From Eubacterium sp. CAG:274 (GTDB lineage Bacteria > Bacillota > Clostridia > Lachnospirales > CAG-274), in the NCBI GenBank assembly GCA_000432155.1, contig FR888507.1, forward strand, positions 1-64,000: 64,000 nt of DNA, written 5' to 3'. The notes beneath the pieces are model-generated. The model ran no database searches and was not told where the DNA came from. It saw nothing but the letters and a program-made list of their open reading frames with translations. This document shows positions 9,977 through 19,075 of the stretch, piece after piece. Position 1 is the first letter of the stretch. Every line of letters begins with the position of its first letter. The position numbers and the translations under genes are program-made.

Positions 9977-10005
9977 ATTTTACCATTTTGTCATAAATAT
10001 TTCAA
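9977..10005 (-). promoter_or_regulatory. Promoter of the giant helicase gene
   Basis: Minus strand: TTGAAA (10000-10005), 17-base spacer, TAAAAT (9977-9982), about 46 bases from the start codon. The rest of the 9932-10090 gap is very AT-rich with nothing else recognised. Confidence 0.6.
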
Positions 10006-10081
10006 TATATCTCATATTTTTTATAATAATATTTTTATTTTAATTAATTTTATATCTGTAATAAAAAAGATATTTTTTAGA

Positions 10082-10117
10082 CACAAAAAATAATGCACAG
10101 AGAAAATTCTGTGCATT
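10082..10117 (-). terminator. Terminator of the DUF5684/YihY unit
   Basis: AATGCACAGA (10092-10101) pairs with TCTGTGCATT (10108-10117); on the minus strand a TTATTTTTTG tract follows. Confidence 0.8.
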
Positions 10118-10139
10118 ATAAAAAATTTTTTAAATATAA

Positions 10140-10631
10140 TCATTTTATTCGTAATTCATTTTGTGGTGTTTTAAATTCTGATTTGTCAAAAGCAATTATA
10201 GTAGTAAATAAAAATCTAAAAATAAAAATACCCCACGCAAATTTTTTACCTCTGCCAAAAGAAGTAGCAAGTCTACTACAAGAAGTAAAGTCTATATAAA
10301 CAATAGCTAGTACCATTAAAATCAATATTAAAGTTGTAAAAACAGTAACAAAAATATTTTTTATATTTGCAAACATAATAGACACAGGTACTATACAAAA
10401 TTGTAATATTAACACTACCCTGTACAAATCTTTCATTTTTAAAAATTTATACTGAACATATTCATTATAAAAAGGAATAAGTGATTTCCAGCCCTTTTCC
10501 CCTGCTTTTAAAAACACTCTCCAATTTACTACATATACTAACAATATCAAAAAGACATTCATCAACATTTGTATCTCATATGGTAAAACACTTAAAAACA
10601 ATTGAATTAGTATACTTTCTATAAACAACAT
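10140..10631 (-). CDS. DUF5684-like integral membrane protein
   Basis: 163 residues, mostly hydrophobic, with four or five predicted membrane segments (about 5-33, 71-88, 91-114, 134-152). The loop AGEKGWKSLIPFYNEYVQ after the first segments resembles the conserved AGxxGWxxxIPxYN stretch of DUF5684 proteins. Function is unknown. It follows the YihY-type gene by 25 bases and shares its terminator, so the two are probably cotranscribed. A G-rich run just before the ATG acts as the ribosome site. Confidence 0.7.
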   Translation of the reverse strand: MLFIESILIQLFLSVLPYEIQMLMNVFLILLVYVVNWRVFLKAGEKGWKSLIPFYNEYVQYKFLKMKDLYRVVLILQFCIVPVSIMFANIKNIFVTVFTTLILILMVLAIVYIDFTSCSRLATSFGRGKKFAWGIFIFRFLFTTIIAFDKSEFKTPQNELRIK

Positions 10632-10656
10632 AGAACCCCCCTTATCTTTTGCACAA

Positions 10657-11496
10657 TTAATGATAGGAAATAAGCTCTATCATATAATTATCATCGCAGA
10701 AAACTGCATTAATTTGTCCCCCTAGTAAAAGAACATATGAAAATATATTTATCCATAAAGCAAATACAAACAATGTTCCAATACTTCCATAGACTATATT
10801 ATATCTTGAAAAATGTGATATATAAATATTAAAAAGTTTAGATATTATCATCCAAGAACCCATTGTAAATAAAGTTCCAGGTATAAGTCTTCTAAATGGT
10901 AATTTTCTTTTAACACAGAACATATTTAGTATAATCAAAAAAACAAACATAACGAAGACATTTAGAAAATACATAAAAAAACCAGTTAAAAAAGACGGTA
11001 TACTTTTTACTAAGCCAATTTGTACAATAAAATCATTTATTACGCTACCAAATGTAAATACATAAAGTGTCAACACAATACAGGCTACAAAAATTATAAC
11101 AAGCAATATACTTTGCAATCGCATTTTAATAAATTTATTCATTAAATCTTCATCATAGGCTTTTTTTATACCTCTAACCAAGCCATAAAAACCAGATGAT
11201 GCACTTATTAAAGCAACTATCAAACTTGTAGATAATAAGCCGTAACTTGTATTTTCTCCCACTTCCTTAATAAAATTTTGCAATATCAACTGCATTTCAT
11301 CAGGTAAAGAAACTAAAATATTAGTAAGTTCTCTATCGTAGGATAAATTTAACATACCCAAAAGAGAAATCATAAATAAAATAAGTGGAAAAACAGATAA
11401 TATAAGCCTAAAGGCAAGAGCATCTGCTACTATATTAAGCTCATTTCTCTTAAATCTTTCAGCTACTTCTATAGCCAATTCTTTTAATCTATACAA
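10657..11496 (-). CDS. YihY/BrkB family membrane protein
   Basis: 279-residue polytopic protein with about six membrane segments, matching the YihY/UPF0761 family (older annotations: ribonuclease BN or BrkB). Family hallmarks are the early ADALAFRLILSVFPLILFM segment and a C-terminal YVLLLGGQINA stretch. Its molecular role is not established. The start is a TTG seven bases after AGGGGG; the nearby ATG is out of frame and meets a stop at once. It leads the small unit that includes the DUF5684 gene. Confidence 0.85.
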   Translation of the reverse strand: MYRLKELAIEVAERFKRNELNIVADALAFRLILSVFPLILFMISLLGMLNLSYDRELTNILVSLPDEMQLILQNFIKEVGENTSYGLLSTSLIVALISASSGFYGLVRGIKKAYDEDLMNKFIKMRLQSILLVIIFVACIVLTLYVFTFGSVINDFIVQIGLVKSIPSFLTGFFMYFLNVFVMFVFLIILNMFCVKRKLPFRRLIPGTLFTMGSWMIISKLFNIYISHFSRYNIVYGSIGTLFVFALWINIFSYVLLLGGQINAVFCDDNYMIELISYH

Positions 11497-11512
11497 ACAT
11501 AATCCCCCTAAA

Positions 11513-11542
11513 AAATAAAGGGTATGACAAGCGTCATACCCT
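11513..11542 (-). terminator. Terminator of pfp
   Basis: AGGGTATGAC (11519-11528) pairs with GTCATACCCT (11533-11542), loop AAGC; the minus-strand transcript ends in TTATTTTTTA. Confidence 0.9.
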
Positions 11543-11549
11543 AAATAAA

Positions 11550-12773
11550 TTAAAGTTTGATATGTCTTGGAAGACCATCAACCATATATGGATAAATTTC
11601 ACCCTGAATAAGTGGACGCATATAATCAAGAGCTTCCTGAGAAACACCTGTACCATCATTAATTATCCATTCCTGTGGAACAGTCTTTTCAACATTAGCA
11701 ATAGCATTTACATCATAAATGCTTGTACCCATTAAGTAAGGCTTGTTTGATAATCTCTGGAAGATACCAACCTTACCAGTTTCGCCATCAAATGCAGCCT
11801 TAACAGCAATACCACCAACGATAAATGCTTCATTTACATCTGTAAGAGATGCAATATGACTAGCACATCTCTGAATTGTACTAAATTCAATAGCTCTAGT
11901 CTTACAACCGATTTCATTAGAAATAACATTAGCAAGAGCTGTTGCTGTACCACTTAACTGCTTATGACCAAAACTATCAACAAGCATATTTGATGATGCA
12001 GATTCGCAAACATACTTACCGTCAGCTGTCTTAACACCTTCAGATACTGCCACAACAATCTGCTTCTTAGTCTTCTGAATTTCCTGAACCTTAGCTACAA
12101 ACTTGTTAATATCAAAAACTGTTTCTGGTAAGTAAATAAGGTCAGCACCTTCACAATCATCGCCCTTTGCAAGAGCAGCTGCAGCTGTAAGCCAACCAGC
12201 ATTTCTACCCATAATTTCAATAATATTTACAATCTTAATAGGCTGAACTAAAGCATCTCTTATAATTTCTTTCATTGTAGATGCAATGTACTTAGCAGCA
12301 CTACCATAACCAGGTGTATGGTCTGTAACAGCAAGGTCATTATCAATAGTCTTTGGAACACCCATAAAAGTAATGTCTGTAATGTTCTTTGCCTTTGCAT
12401 ATTCACTAAGCTGTTTAATTGTATCCATTGAGTCATTTCCGCCAATATAGAAGAAATGCTGAATATCAAGTTTTCTTAATACTGCAATAATCTTTTCGTA
12501 AGTTTCAGGACTTTTTTCAACTGTAGGAAGTTTGAAACGACAAGAACCTAAGAATGATGATGGAGTTCTCTTTAAAATTTCAACATCCATACTATTCTTT
12601 ATGTACTCAGTCATATCAATGTATCTTTCCTCTAAAAGACCTTCGATACCATTACGCATACCATAAATTTTACCTGCTCCTAACTCTTTTGCTGTTGCAA
12701 ATACACCAGCAAGGCTAGAGTTAATTACTGAAGTTGGACCACCTGACTGTCCTACTATAATATTATGTGCCAT
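11550..12773 (-). CDS. pfp: 6-phosphofructokinase, PPi-dependent type
   Basis: Phosphorylates fructose 6-phosphate to the 1,6-bisphosphate. Two residues that separate PPi- from ATP-users point to pyrophosphate as donor: Asp114 in GGNDSMD (ATP enzymes have Gly in GGDGS) and Lys141 in GVPKTIDND (ATP enzymes have Gly). The nucleotide/PPi loop GQSGGPTSVIN is at residues 8-18. The 407-residue length fits this clade rather than the roughly 320-residue bacterial ATP enzyme. It is a single-gene unit with its own promoter and terminator. PPDK, which consumes or makes PPi, is also in this window. Confidence 0.9.
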   Translation of the reverse strand: MAHNIIVGQSGGPTSVINSSLAGVFATAKELGAGKIYGMRNGIEGLLEERYIDMTEYIKNSMDVEILKRTPSSFLGSCRFKLPTVEKSPETYEKIIAVLRKLDIQHFFYIGGNDSMDTIKQLSEYAKAKNITDITFMGVPKTIDNDLAVTDHTPGYGSAAKYIASTMKEIIRDALVQPIKIVNIIEIMGRNAGWLTAAAALAKGDDCEGADLIYLPETVFDINKFVAKVQEIQKTKKQIVVAVSEGVKTADGKYVCESASSNMLVDSFGHKQLSGTATALANVISNEIGCKTRAIEFSTIQRCASHIASLTDVNEAFIVGGIAVKAAFDGETGKVGIFQRLSNKPYLMGTSIYDVNAIANVEKTVPQEWIINDGTGVSQEALDYMRPLIQGEIYPYMVDGLPRHIKL

Positions 12774-12808
12774 TTTAATTTCCCCTTTCGGTACATTTTC
12801 TTTACTTG

Positions 12809-12837
12809 ATTATACCAAATTTAACAAATCATTTCAA
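12809..12837 (-). promoter_or_regulatory. Promoter of pfp
   Basis: Minus strand: TTGAAA (12832-12837), 17-base spacer, TATAAT (12809-12814). Near-consensus, fitting strong constitutive expression of a glycolytic gene. Confidence 0.85.
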
Positions 12838-12922
12838 TAGTGCTTTATAGAATTTTAACATTTATTGTTACAATACGGTATATTTTTTTAGTAATTACAA
12901 CAAGTAAACCTAAAATGTACCT

Positions 12923-14491
12923 TTATTTTACAGTAGCTTTTACATAGCCAGGAACATTTTCATAGCCACCTTTAACCTTTGCCATTTCATCAATAGTTAC
13001 AAGCTGATAACCCATTTCGTGAAGTTTTGGAATAGCCTTTACCATAGCCTGTGCTGTTGTTGGGTGTAAATCGTGCATAAGAATTACCTGACCGTCTTTT
13101 ACATTATTAATAACATAATTATAGACATAGTTGGCATCTCTATTCTTCCAATCCAATGTATCAACATTCCAATTAAACCAAGGAATATTTACGGCATTTC
13201 TAACTGTTTGATTTACTGAACCATAAGGAGGTCTACCTATCATTGGATAAACGCCGGCTGCTGCATAAACAGCATTTGAGCATTTATTTACTTCTGTTCT
13301 TACTCCATAAGCACCTAACTTATTTAAGTTGGCGTGGTCATATGTATGATTACCAATTTGGCAACCTGCCTCAACAGCCTTTTTAACAAGGTCAGGACTC
13401 TGTTCTACCATTTGACCTACAACAAAGAAAGTAGCTCTGCCATTTACCTTTTTAAGTGCATCTACAATAAGTTCTGTACTGCCTTTTCTTGGTCCATCAT
13501 CAAATGTAAGTGCTATCATAGGCTTATTAGGGTCAACATAATAAGTTGTAGATTCTGTAGTAGTTTCCCTTGTTGTATTTACATTTTTATTAATCTGTTC
13601 TTTTGTTGTATCAAATGTAGCTGTTTCTTCATTCATTTCTTCTGTTGGAGCCATAAGAAGTGATAAATGTACAGTTTCATTAGTAGAAATGTAATCACTT
13701 AAATCACTATACTTTATAGCAACTGAAATATTTTCATAATTTTTAATCTTTAAGTTGCTTAAATCAATATTAAAAGTAATATTATCATCGTTTAACTTAA
13801 AATTCTTATAATTATCTGAAGTAGGTTCAACATATTTTGAATAATTATAACCCATTAAATGTGCTGCTATATCTAAATCATTATGTATATAATTCTTTGT
13901 GTAATCAGAAATATAGTTTAAGTAATCCCCTGTCATAAAATCACTTAATGAAGTAAGTTCTTCTGGATTTTTTGTAAAGTCAGATAACTGTGAAACTGGT
14001 TTATTAAATGTTAAAGTAGATATATACATTCTCCAACATAACTTAAATCCAACAACCTCTGATAAATCTCTAACTTTTATAAAGTTATATCCATTTATAT
14101 TTACACCTTTAAATTTATAATCTTTTTCGCCGTCAGTTATGTTAATATCAACATATTTAGGCTTAGCATATTTCTCTCCAGTATGTGTAAGAACTGCTAT
14201 ACTATCCTTGTTGGTATATGCTTTTCCAACGGTAATTTTCATATCTTTTTTATTCTGTGATGTAAAATCAACATCAAACTTGAGTGGTGTTTCCTTTAGT
14301 AAATATGCTAAATCGTATACTTTCATATATTTACTTCCGTTTATATCATAAGAAGTAAATTCTATTTTTTGACCATCAAAATTTACAACAGTATCCAATC
14401 TCTCTGCAACATCATCTTTACCAAAGACTATTGCTGAAAGTGAAAATATACTGACAATGCACAATAATACAAATAAAAATCTTTTAAACAT
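12923..14491 (-). CDS. Exported polysaccharide deacetylase with N-terminal copper-amine-oxidase-like domain
   Basis: 522 residues. A signal peptide or anchor (about 1-24) is followed by a region resembling copper amine oxidase N-terminal repeats (about 30-170, with VYDLAYLLKET and VRDLSEVVGF), a less clear middle region, a Thr/Glu-rich linker (NTTRETTTESTT, about 300-312), and a NodB deacetylase domain (about 325-505). NodB motifs: TFDDGP (catalytic and metal Asp), GNHTYDH (two metal His), RPPYG, and LMHDL. It probably removes acetyl groups from peptidoglycan or another surface glycan outside the membrane. The N-terminal domain makes it unlike compact PdaA. Confidence 0.88.
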   Translation of the reverse strand: MFKRFLFVLLCIVSIFSLSAIVFGKDDVAERLDTVVNFDGQKIEFTSYDINGSKYMKVYDLAYLLKETPLKFDVDFTSQNKKDMKITVGKAYTNKDSIAVLTHTGEKYAKPKYVDINITDGEKDYKFKGVNINGYNFIKVRDLSEVVGFKLCWRMYISTLTFNKPVSQLSDFTKNPEELTSLSDFMTGDYLNYISDYTKNYIHNDLDIAAHLMGYNYSKYVEPTSDNYKNFKLNDDNITFNIDLSNLKIKNYENISVAIKYSDLSDYISTNETVHLSLLMAPTEEMNEETATFDTTKEQINKNVNTTRETTTESTTYYVDPNKPMIALTFDDGPRKGSTELIVDALKKVNGRATFFVVGQMVEQSPDLVKKAVEAGCQIGNHTYDHANLNKLGAYGVRTEVNKCSNAVYAAAGVYPMIGRPPYGSVNQTVRNAVNIPWFNWNVDTLDWKNRDANYVYNYVINNVKDGQVILMHDLHPTTAQAMVKAIPKLHEMGYQLVTIDEMAKVKGGYENVPGYVKATVK

Positions 14492-14515
14492 ATTTATTTC
14501 CCCTTACTATTTAGT

Positions 14516-15220
14516 TTAAAGACTACAAATATCTCTTATTATTTCCCCTGCTATTAATAAACCGGCTGTACTAGGAACAAAGCTAATACTTCCCGGCGTT
14601 GAGCGTTTATTAGTTACTTCTTCTGAAACTAAAGGTTTCAAAGGTATTTCTTTGCTATAACATACCTTTAATTTCTTTACACCTCTGTCCTTCAATTCCT
14701 TTCTCATTACTTTAGCCAATGGACAGACAGAAGTCTTAAATACATCTGTAATTTCTAACAATTCTGGATGAAGTTTATTTCCTGTACCCATTGACGAAAT
14801 AACAGGAATATTTAATTCCTTGGCTTTCATAATTATTGCAAGTTTAGCCGTAACAGTATCTACTGCATCAGCTACATAACTATATTCATCAGTCAATATA
14901 TCGTCAATATTATCATATAAAACAAATTCATTTATTGTTTTAACATTACAGCTTGGATTAATCTCCTTTATTCTATCTGCCATAACCTGTGTTTTCATAC
15001 TTCCTATTGTGGATTTAAGAGCTACAATCTGTCTATTCAAATTTGTTTCAGCAACTGTATCATTATCAACCAGCGTTATATTTCCCACACCGGCTCTTGC
15101 TACAGCCTCTGAAATATATGAACCAACTCCTCCTACGCCAAAAATTATTACATTAGCCTGTGCCAATTTTTCTACTGCTTCATTACCTATAAGCATTCTC
15201 GTTCTTTCGTACCAATCCAT
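14516..15220 (-). CDS. tcdA: tRNA threonylcarbamoyladenosine dehydratase (E1-like)
   Basis: Cyclises t6A37 of ANN-decoding tRNAs to ct6A using ATP. The 234-residue ThiF/E1-like protein begins MDWYERTRMLIG and has the nucleotide loop GVGGVG (residues 28-33), SYISEAVARAGVG, and the NLNRQ motif. The start is ATG 15220 after AGAGGTGA; a longer reading would run into the divergent metY. TsaB and TsaE, which make the t6A substrate, are encoded about 5 kb away. The gene follows the deacetylase promoter region in the same direction. Confidence 0.92.
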   Translation of the reverse strand: MDWYERTRMLIGNEAVEKLAQANVIIFGVGGVGSYISEAVARAGVGNITLVDNDTVAETNLNRQIVALKSTIGSMKTQVMADRIKEINPSCNVKTINEFVLYDNIDDILTDEYSYVADAVDTVTAKLAIIMKAKELNIPVISSMGTGNKLHPELLEITDVFKTSVCPLAKVMRKELKDRGVKKLKVCYSKEIPLKPLVSEEVTNKRSTPGSISFVPSTAGLLIAGEIIRDICSL

Positions 15221-15240
15221 ATTTATGTCACCTCTCTTAA

Positions 15241-15249
15241 AGTATACCA
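15241..15249 (-). promoter_or_regulatory. Possible extended -10 promoter of tcdA
   Basis: TGGTATACT on the minus strand (an extended -10), about 20 bases before the start codon; no good -35 is visible. Confidence 0.35.
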
Positions 15250-15303
15250 CATTTATTTGTACTATACCATTGTGAACTTTAGGCAAAAAAATTCCCAGTA
15301 TTA

Positions 15304-15332
15304 TTGAAAAAATGAGCATTTTATGGTATAAT
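15304..15332 (+). promoter_or_regulatory. Promoter of metY
   Basis: TTGAAA (15304-15309), 17-base spacer, TATAAT (15327-15332). The ribosome site GGGAGG is at 15350-15355. The leader is about 26 bases, too short for an S-box or other riboswitch. Confidence 0.85.
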
Positions 15333-15364
15333 TCCCTCATCGCATATATGGGAGGTATAAATTT

Positions 15365-16630
15365 ATGAAAATTGAAACAAAATGTATACAATCTGGTTAT
15401 ACTCCAAAGAATGGAGAACCTAGAGTATTGCCTATAGTCCAAAGTACAACTTACAAGTATTCAACAGCTGAGCAAATGGGCGATTTATTCGACTTAAAGG
15501 ATAATGGTTTCTTTTATACTAGACTTGCAAACCCAACAGCTGACGCTGTAGAAAAGAAAATTGCGGACCTTGAGGGTGGTGTAGGTGCTATGCTTACTTC
15601 TGCCGGACAGGCTGCGTCACTTATTGCCATTATGAATATTTGTCAAGCTGGCGACCATGTTGTTAGTGCCACTACTATATACGGTGGAACTTTCAATTTA
15701 TTTGCTGTAACTCTTAAAAAATTTGGCATTGATGTAACTTTTGTAGACCAAACTGCCGATATTGAAGAATTACAGAAAGCATTTAAGCCTAATACAAAGG
15801 CTGTTTTTGGCGAAACTCTTGCAAATCCATCTCTTGAGGTTCTTGACCTTGAAAAATTTGCAACTTTAGCTCATAACAACAATGTTCCATTTATTGTTGA
15901 CAACACATTCCCTACTCCTGTACTCTGTAGACCTATTGAATGGGGTGCTGATATTGTAACTCATTCTACATCTAAGTATATGGACGGTCATGCTGTTGCT
16001 TTAGGTGGTGTAATTGTAGATAGTGGTAACTTTAACTGGGCAAATGGTAAATTCCCAGAATTTACTGAACCTGATGAGTCATACCATGGTGTAGTTTATA
16101 CTGAAGCATTCGGTAAAGCAGCTTTCATCACAAAAGCCAGAGTTCAAATGATGAGAGATTTAGGCTGTGCCCCTGCTCCAATGAACTGTTTTCTTCTTAA
16201 CTTAGGTCTTGAAACACTTTGTTTAAGAGTTGAAAGACACAGTGAAAATGCTCAAAAAGTAGCTGAATATTTGGAATCAAACCCAAAAATTGAATGGGTA
16301 AACTATCCTGGTCTTAAAGACAACAAATACCACGAACTTGCTAAAAAGTACCTTCCAAAAGGCTGTAGTGGTGTAATTTCATTTGGTCCTAAAGGTGGCA
16401 GAGAGGGTGCTGCTAAATTTATGAATTCACTTAAACTTGCTAATATTGTATGCCATGTTGCTGATGCTAGAACAGGTGTTCTTCATCCTGCTACATCAAC
16501 TCACAGACAGCTTTCTGACCAACAGCTTATTGACTGTGGTGTAACTCCTGACCTTATCAGAATGTCTGTAGGTATCGAAAATGCTGACGATATTATTGCC
16601 GACATTCAGCAGGCTCTTGACCAAATTTAA
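15365..16630 (+). CDS. metY: O-acetylhomoserine sulfhydrylase
   Basis: PLP enzyme of the Cys/Met metabolism family. It condenses O-acetylhomoserine with sulfide to give homocysteine, the substrate of MetH in this window. The 421-residue length and the openings KIETKCIQSGYTP and VLPIVQSTTYKYST fit MetY rather than the shorter MetB/MetC. The PLP lysine is Lys204 in THSTSKYMDGH. The C-terminal segment with LIRMSVGIENADDI is typical. It is a single plus-strand unit between tcdA and the Lon-like gene with a clean promoter and terminator. Confidence 0.92.
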   Translation: MKIETKCIQSGYTPKNGEPRVLPIVQSTTYKYSTAEQMGDLFDLKDNGFFYTRLANPTADAVEKKIADLEGGVGAMLTSAGQAASLIAIMNICQAGDHVVSATTIYGGTFNLFAVTLKKFGIDVTFVDQTADIEELQKAFKPNTKAVFGETLANPSLEVLDLEKFATLAHNNNVPFIVDNTFPTPVLCRPIEWGADIVTHSTSKYMDGHAVALGGVIVDSGNFNWANGKFPEFTEPDESYHGVVYTEAFGKAAFITKARVQMMRDLGCAPAPMNCFLLNLGLETLCLRVERHSENAQKVAEYLESNPKIEWVNYPGLKDNKYHELAKKYLPKGCSGVISFGPKGGREGAAKFMNSLKLANIVCHVADARTGVLHPATSTHRQLSDQQLIDCGVTPDLIRMSVGIENADDIIADIQQALDQI

Positions 16631-16640
16631 TCTTTTACAT

Positions 16641-16675
16641 AAAAGTGAGTGACCCTAAAGCCACTCACTTTTTTA
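16641..16675. terminator. Bidirectional terminator between metY and the Lon-like gene
   Basis: AAAGTGAGTG (16642-16651) pairs with CACTCACTTT (16662-16671), followed by a T-run on the plus strand, with A-rich flank on the other side, between convergent genes. Confidence 0.85.
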
Positions 16676-19075
16676 TTATTCCTGAACACTTATTTTATAA
16701 TAATTTTTCAATTTGTTATAAACCTTGCTATGAACACTATCCTTTGAAAATCCTCCACTTGCAAGGGCTTTACCAGCCTTTTGTCCCATAAGAAGTTCTA
16801 TACCATCATCAACATTATCTATAGCGTAAATATGGAATTGCTTATTCTTTACACTTTCCACTACTTCATCGCTAAGGACCATATCCTTTATATTACTTCT
16901 AGGAATAATAACACCCTGTGTGCCTGTTAATCCCTTATTTTTACATATATTGTAGAAGCCCTCTATTTTATATGTTACACCACCTATAGGCTGTATTTCC
17001 CCTCTTTGGTTCATACTACCTGTTACAGCTAAGTCCTGTCTTATAGGTAAACCACTTAAACTAGAGAGTATGCAATAAGTTTCTGTTGATGTAGCACTAT
17101 CTCCGTCAACGCCATTATAACTCTGTTCAAAACAAACTCGACAGCTAAGTGTAAGTGGGAATTTTTGAGCATACTTACCGCCAAGATAACCAATACAAAC
17201 CTGAACACCTTTATCGTGAATACTTCCACTCATTTCAGCTTCTTTTTCAATATTTACAATACCGGCTTTTCCTGTATATGTACTGGCAGTAATTCTTGTA
17301 GGCATACCGAAAGTATAATCGTCCATTTCCATTACACAAAGACCATTAATCTGACCAACTTTTTCTCCAGTTGTATCAATAAGAATTTCATTTTCTTTTA
17401 TCATATCAATATATTTTTCAGCATATATATTTACTCTTTCAATTCTCTTATTAATAGCCTTTAAAACGCATTTTTCGTTAATAGTATCTAAGCCGTCCAT
17501 ATTTGCCCAAGTATTTGCCTCAATAAGAACATCTCCTAAAGTACCAAAACGAGTTGTCATTTTATCCTGTCTTTCAGCCACTCTTGTTGAATATTCTACA
17601 AGCTGTCTTATTGCATTTTTATCTATAGGCTTTAAATTTTCCTTGCTTACAAAGTTATTTACAAAAGAAACAACAGAATCTATATTCTTTTTATTGTAAT
17701 CCATTTCATAGTCAAAAAGAACACACATTTTGAAAAGCTTACTAAAATCATCATCGTATTCTTTAAGCATTTCATAATAATACAAGCTACCAACAAGTAT
17801 AACCTTTACATTTACTTCTGTAGTTTCTGGGCGAATTGCAGATACTGTTATACCACCAAGCTGATATTCCTTCAACGGTTCAATAGTAACTGTACCAGTT
17901 TTAAGAATTTTTCTGAGGGTATCCCATGCAAAAGCATTTCCTACCATATCTGAGGCGTGGAAAATAATATAACCACCATTTGCCTTGTGCATTAAACCAG
18001 ACTTGATTTTCATAAAATCTGTTATAAGATTACCATTTTCGTTTTCATATTCAATCTCGCCTACTAAATTAACATAGCTAGGATTGAAATTAGTTATAAC
18101 TGGTGCTCCATGTAAATTGCTATTATCTACAACTACATTAATATCATACTTACCTAAAAAGTCATCATTAATAGCCTTTTTAGAAAGCCATGGCACCATA
18201 TTTGTAATTGGGTCATCACTTTCTGTATCTTCACTATTATTAAACTCGTCGATATTTTCTAATATATCTTCCTTAACACTAGCAAGGTACTTCATAACAT
18301 TTTCACAATTTACATACTTGCTCTGAAGTTTATTCATAAAACGACCAACTACCATTAAGGCAATATTGTAATCGGCATTTTCTACTTCATTTTTTGCATC
18401 GCTGTCAAAAGTTTTAAGGCTACGCATTGTACTGGCAGCAAGTTCTTGAACTTCCTCAGAACCAGAAGAAATCTTTTCTCTTGTTTCATCGTCTAAGTCC
18501 TCAAAATCATCTTCATTTATCATTTTGCCATCGACTAAAGGAAGAAAATATATACCACCAGTTGGATTTTGCTTTACTCCAAAGCCATACTCTTTTGCCT
18601 TATCAGAAAGACCATTTATAACTTCATCTTTCTTCTTTTGGTAGCTCTTCATTATTCTATCTTTTTCTTCTTGATATTCAAGAGAATTGTAGCTTTTTGT
18701 TATTTCGTATGTAAGTCTATTTATTAATTCTGCCATATCGGCTTTAAGTTCTTTGCCCTTACCAGCAGGAAGAAAAAGAGCCTTTGGCACAATAGGATTA
18801 TCAAAGTTATATACATAACACATATCATCAGGAGTTTTTTCTTTAGCTGCCATTTCTCTAGCAAATTTTTCAGCAAATGAAGTTTTGCCACTTCCATTTG
18901 CACCGGCAACATAAATATTATAGCCTTTACTTTTTACATTAAGACCGAATTTAAGTGCTTCCTCTCCTGTTGATTGACCAATAAGACTGTTATCGTCTAA
19001 AGCCTTAACTTCATCGCCTAAATCTTCAATATTTGTATGGCGTTTTAAAACACTATAATCTAATTCTGTAATCAA
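16676..19075 (-). CDS. Lon-like ATP-dependent protease (AAA_32/S16 type)
   Basis: About 799 residues. The AAA+ module has Walker A GANGSGKT (about 58-65), and the C-terminal S16 protease has Ser660 in DGDSAT and Lys703 in VTYKIEG, a 43-residue spacing as in classical Lon. The N-terminal Lon substrate domain is missing, so this is the shorter Lon-like family rather than LonA. The start is a TTG at 19075 whose last two bases overlap the rimI stop (TTGA), eight bases after GAGGGGG; this couples it to the tsaE-tsaB-rimI operon. Substrates are unknown. Confidence 0.88.
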   Translation of the reverse strand: MITELDYSVLKRHTNIEDLGDEVKALDDNSLIGQSTGEEALKFGLNVKSKGYNIYVAGANGSGKTSFAEKFAREMAAKEKTPDDMCYVYNFDNPIVPKALFLPAGKGKELKADMAELINRLTYEITKSYNSLEYQEEKDRIMKSYQKKKDEVINGLSDKAKEYGFGVKQNPTGGIYFLPLVDGKMINEDDFEDLDDETREKISSGSEEVQELAASTMRSLKTFDSDAKNEVENADYNIALMVVGRFMNKLQSKYVNCENVMKYLASVKEDILENIDEFNNSEDTESDDPITNMVPWLSKKAINDDFLGKYDINVVVDNSNLHGAPVITNFNPSYVNLVGEIEYENENGNLITDFMKIKSGLMHKANGGYIIFHASDMVGNAFAWDTLRKILKTGTVTIEPLKEYQLGGITVSAIRPETTEVNVKVILVGSLYYYEMLKEYDDDFSKLFKMCVLFDYEMDYNKKNIDSVVSFVNNFVSKENLKPIDKNAIRQLVEYSTRVAERQDKMTTRFGTLGDVLIEANTWANMDGLDTINEKCVLKAINKRIERVNIYAEKYIDMIKENEILIDTTGEKVGQINGLCVMEMDDYTFGMPTRITASTYTGKAGIVNIEKEAEMSGSIHDKGVQVCIGYLGGKYAQKFPLTLSCRVCFEQSYNGVDGDSATSTETYCILSSLSGLPIRQDLAVTGSMNQRGEIQPIGGVTYKIEGFYNICKNKGLTGTQGVIIPRSNIKDMVLSDEVVESVKNKQFHIYAIDNVDDGIELLMGQKAGKALASGGFSKDSVHSKVYNKLKNYYKISVQE

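Noticed and set aside
10093..10299. Plus-strand frame starting in the terminator hairpin
   Set aside because: It begins within the DUF5684-unit terminator and runs antisense to that gene with no family resemblance.
15221..15364. Possible SAM riboswitch before metY
   Set aside because: The promoter lies about 33 bases from the start codon, leaving no room for an S-box, and no such motifs were seen.
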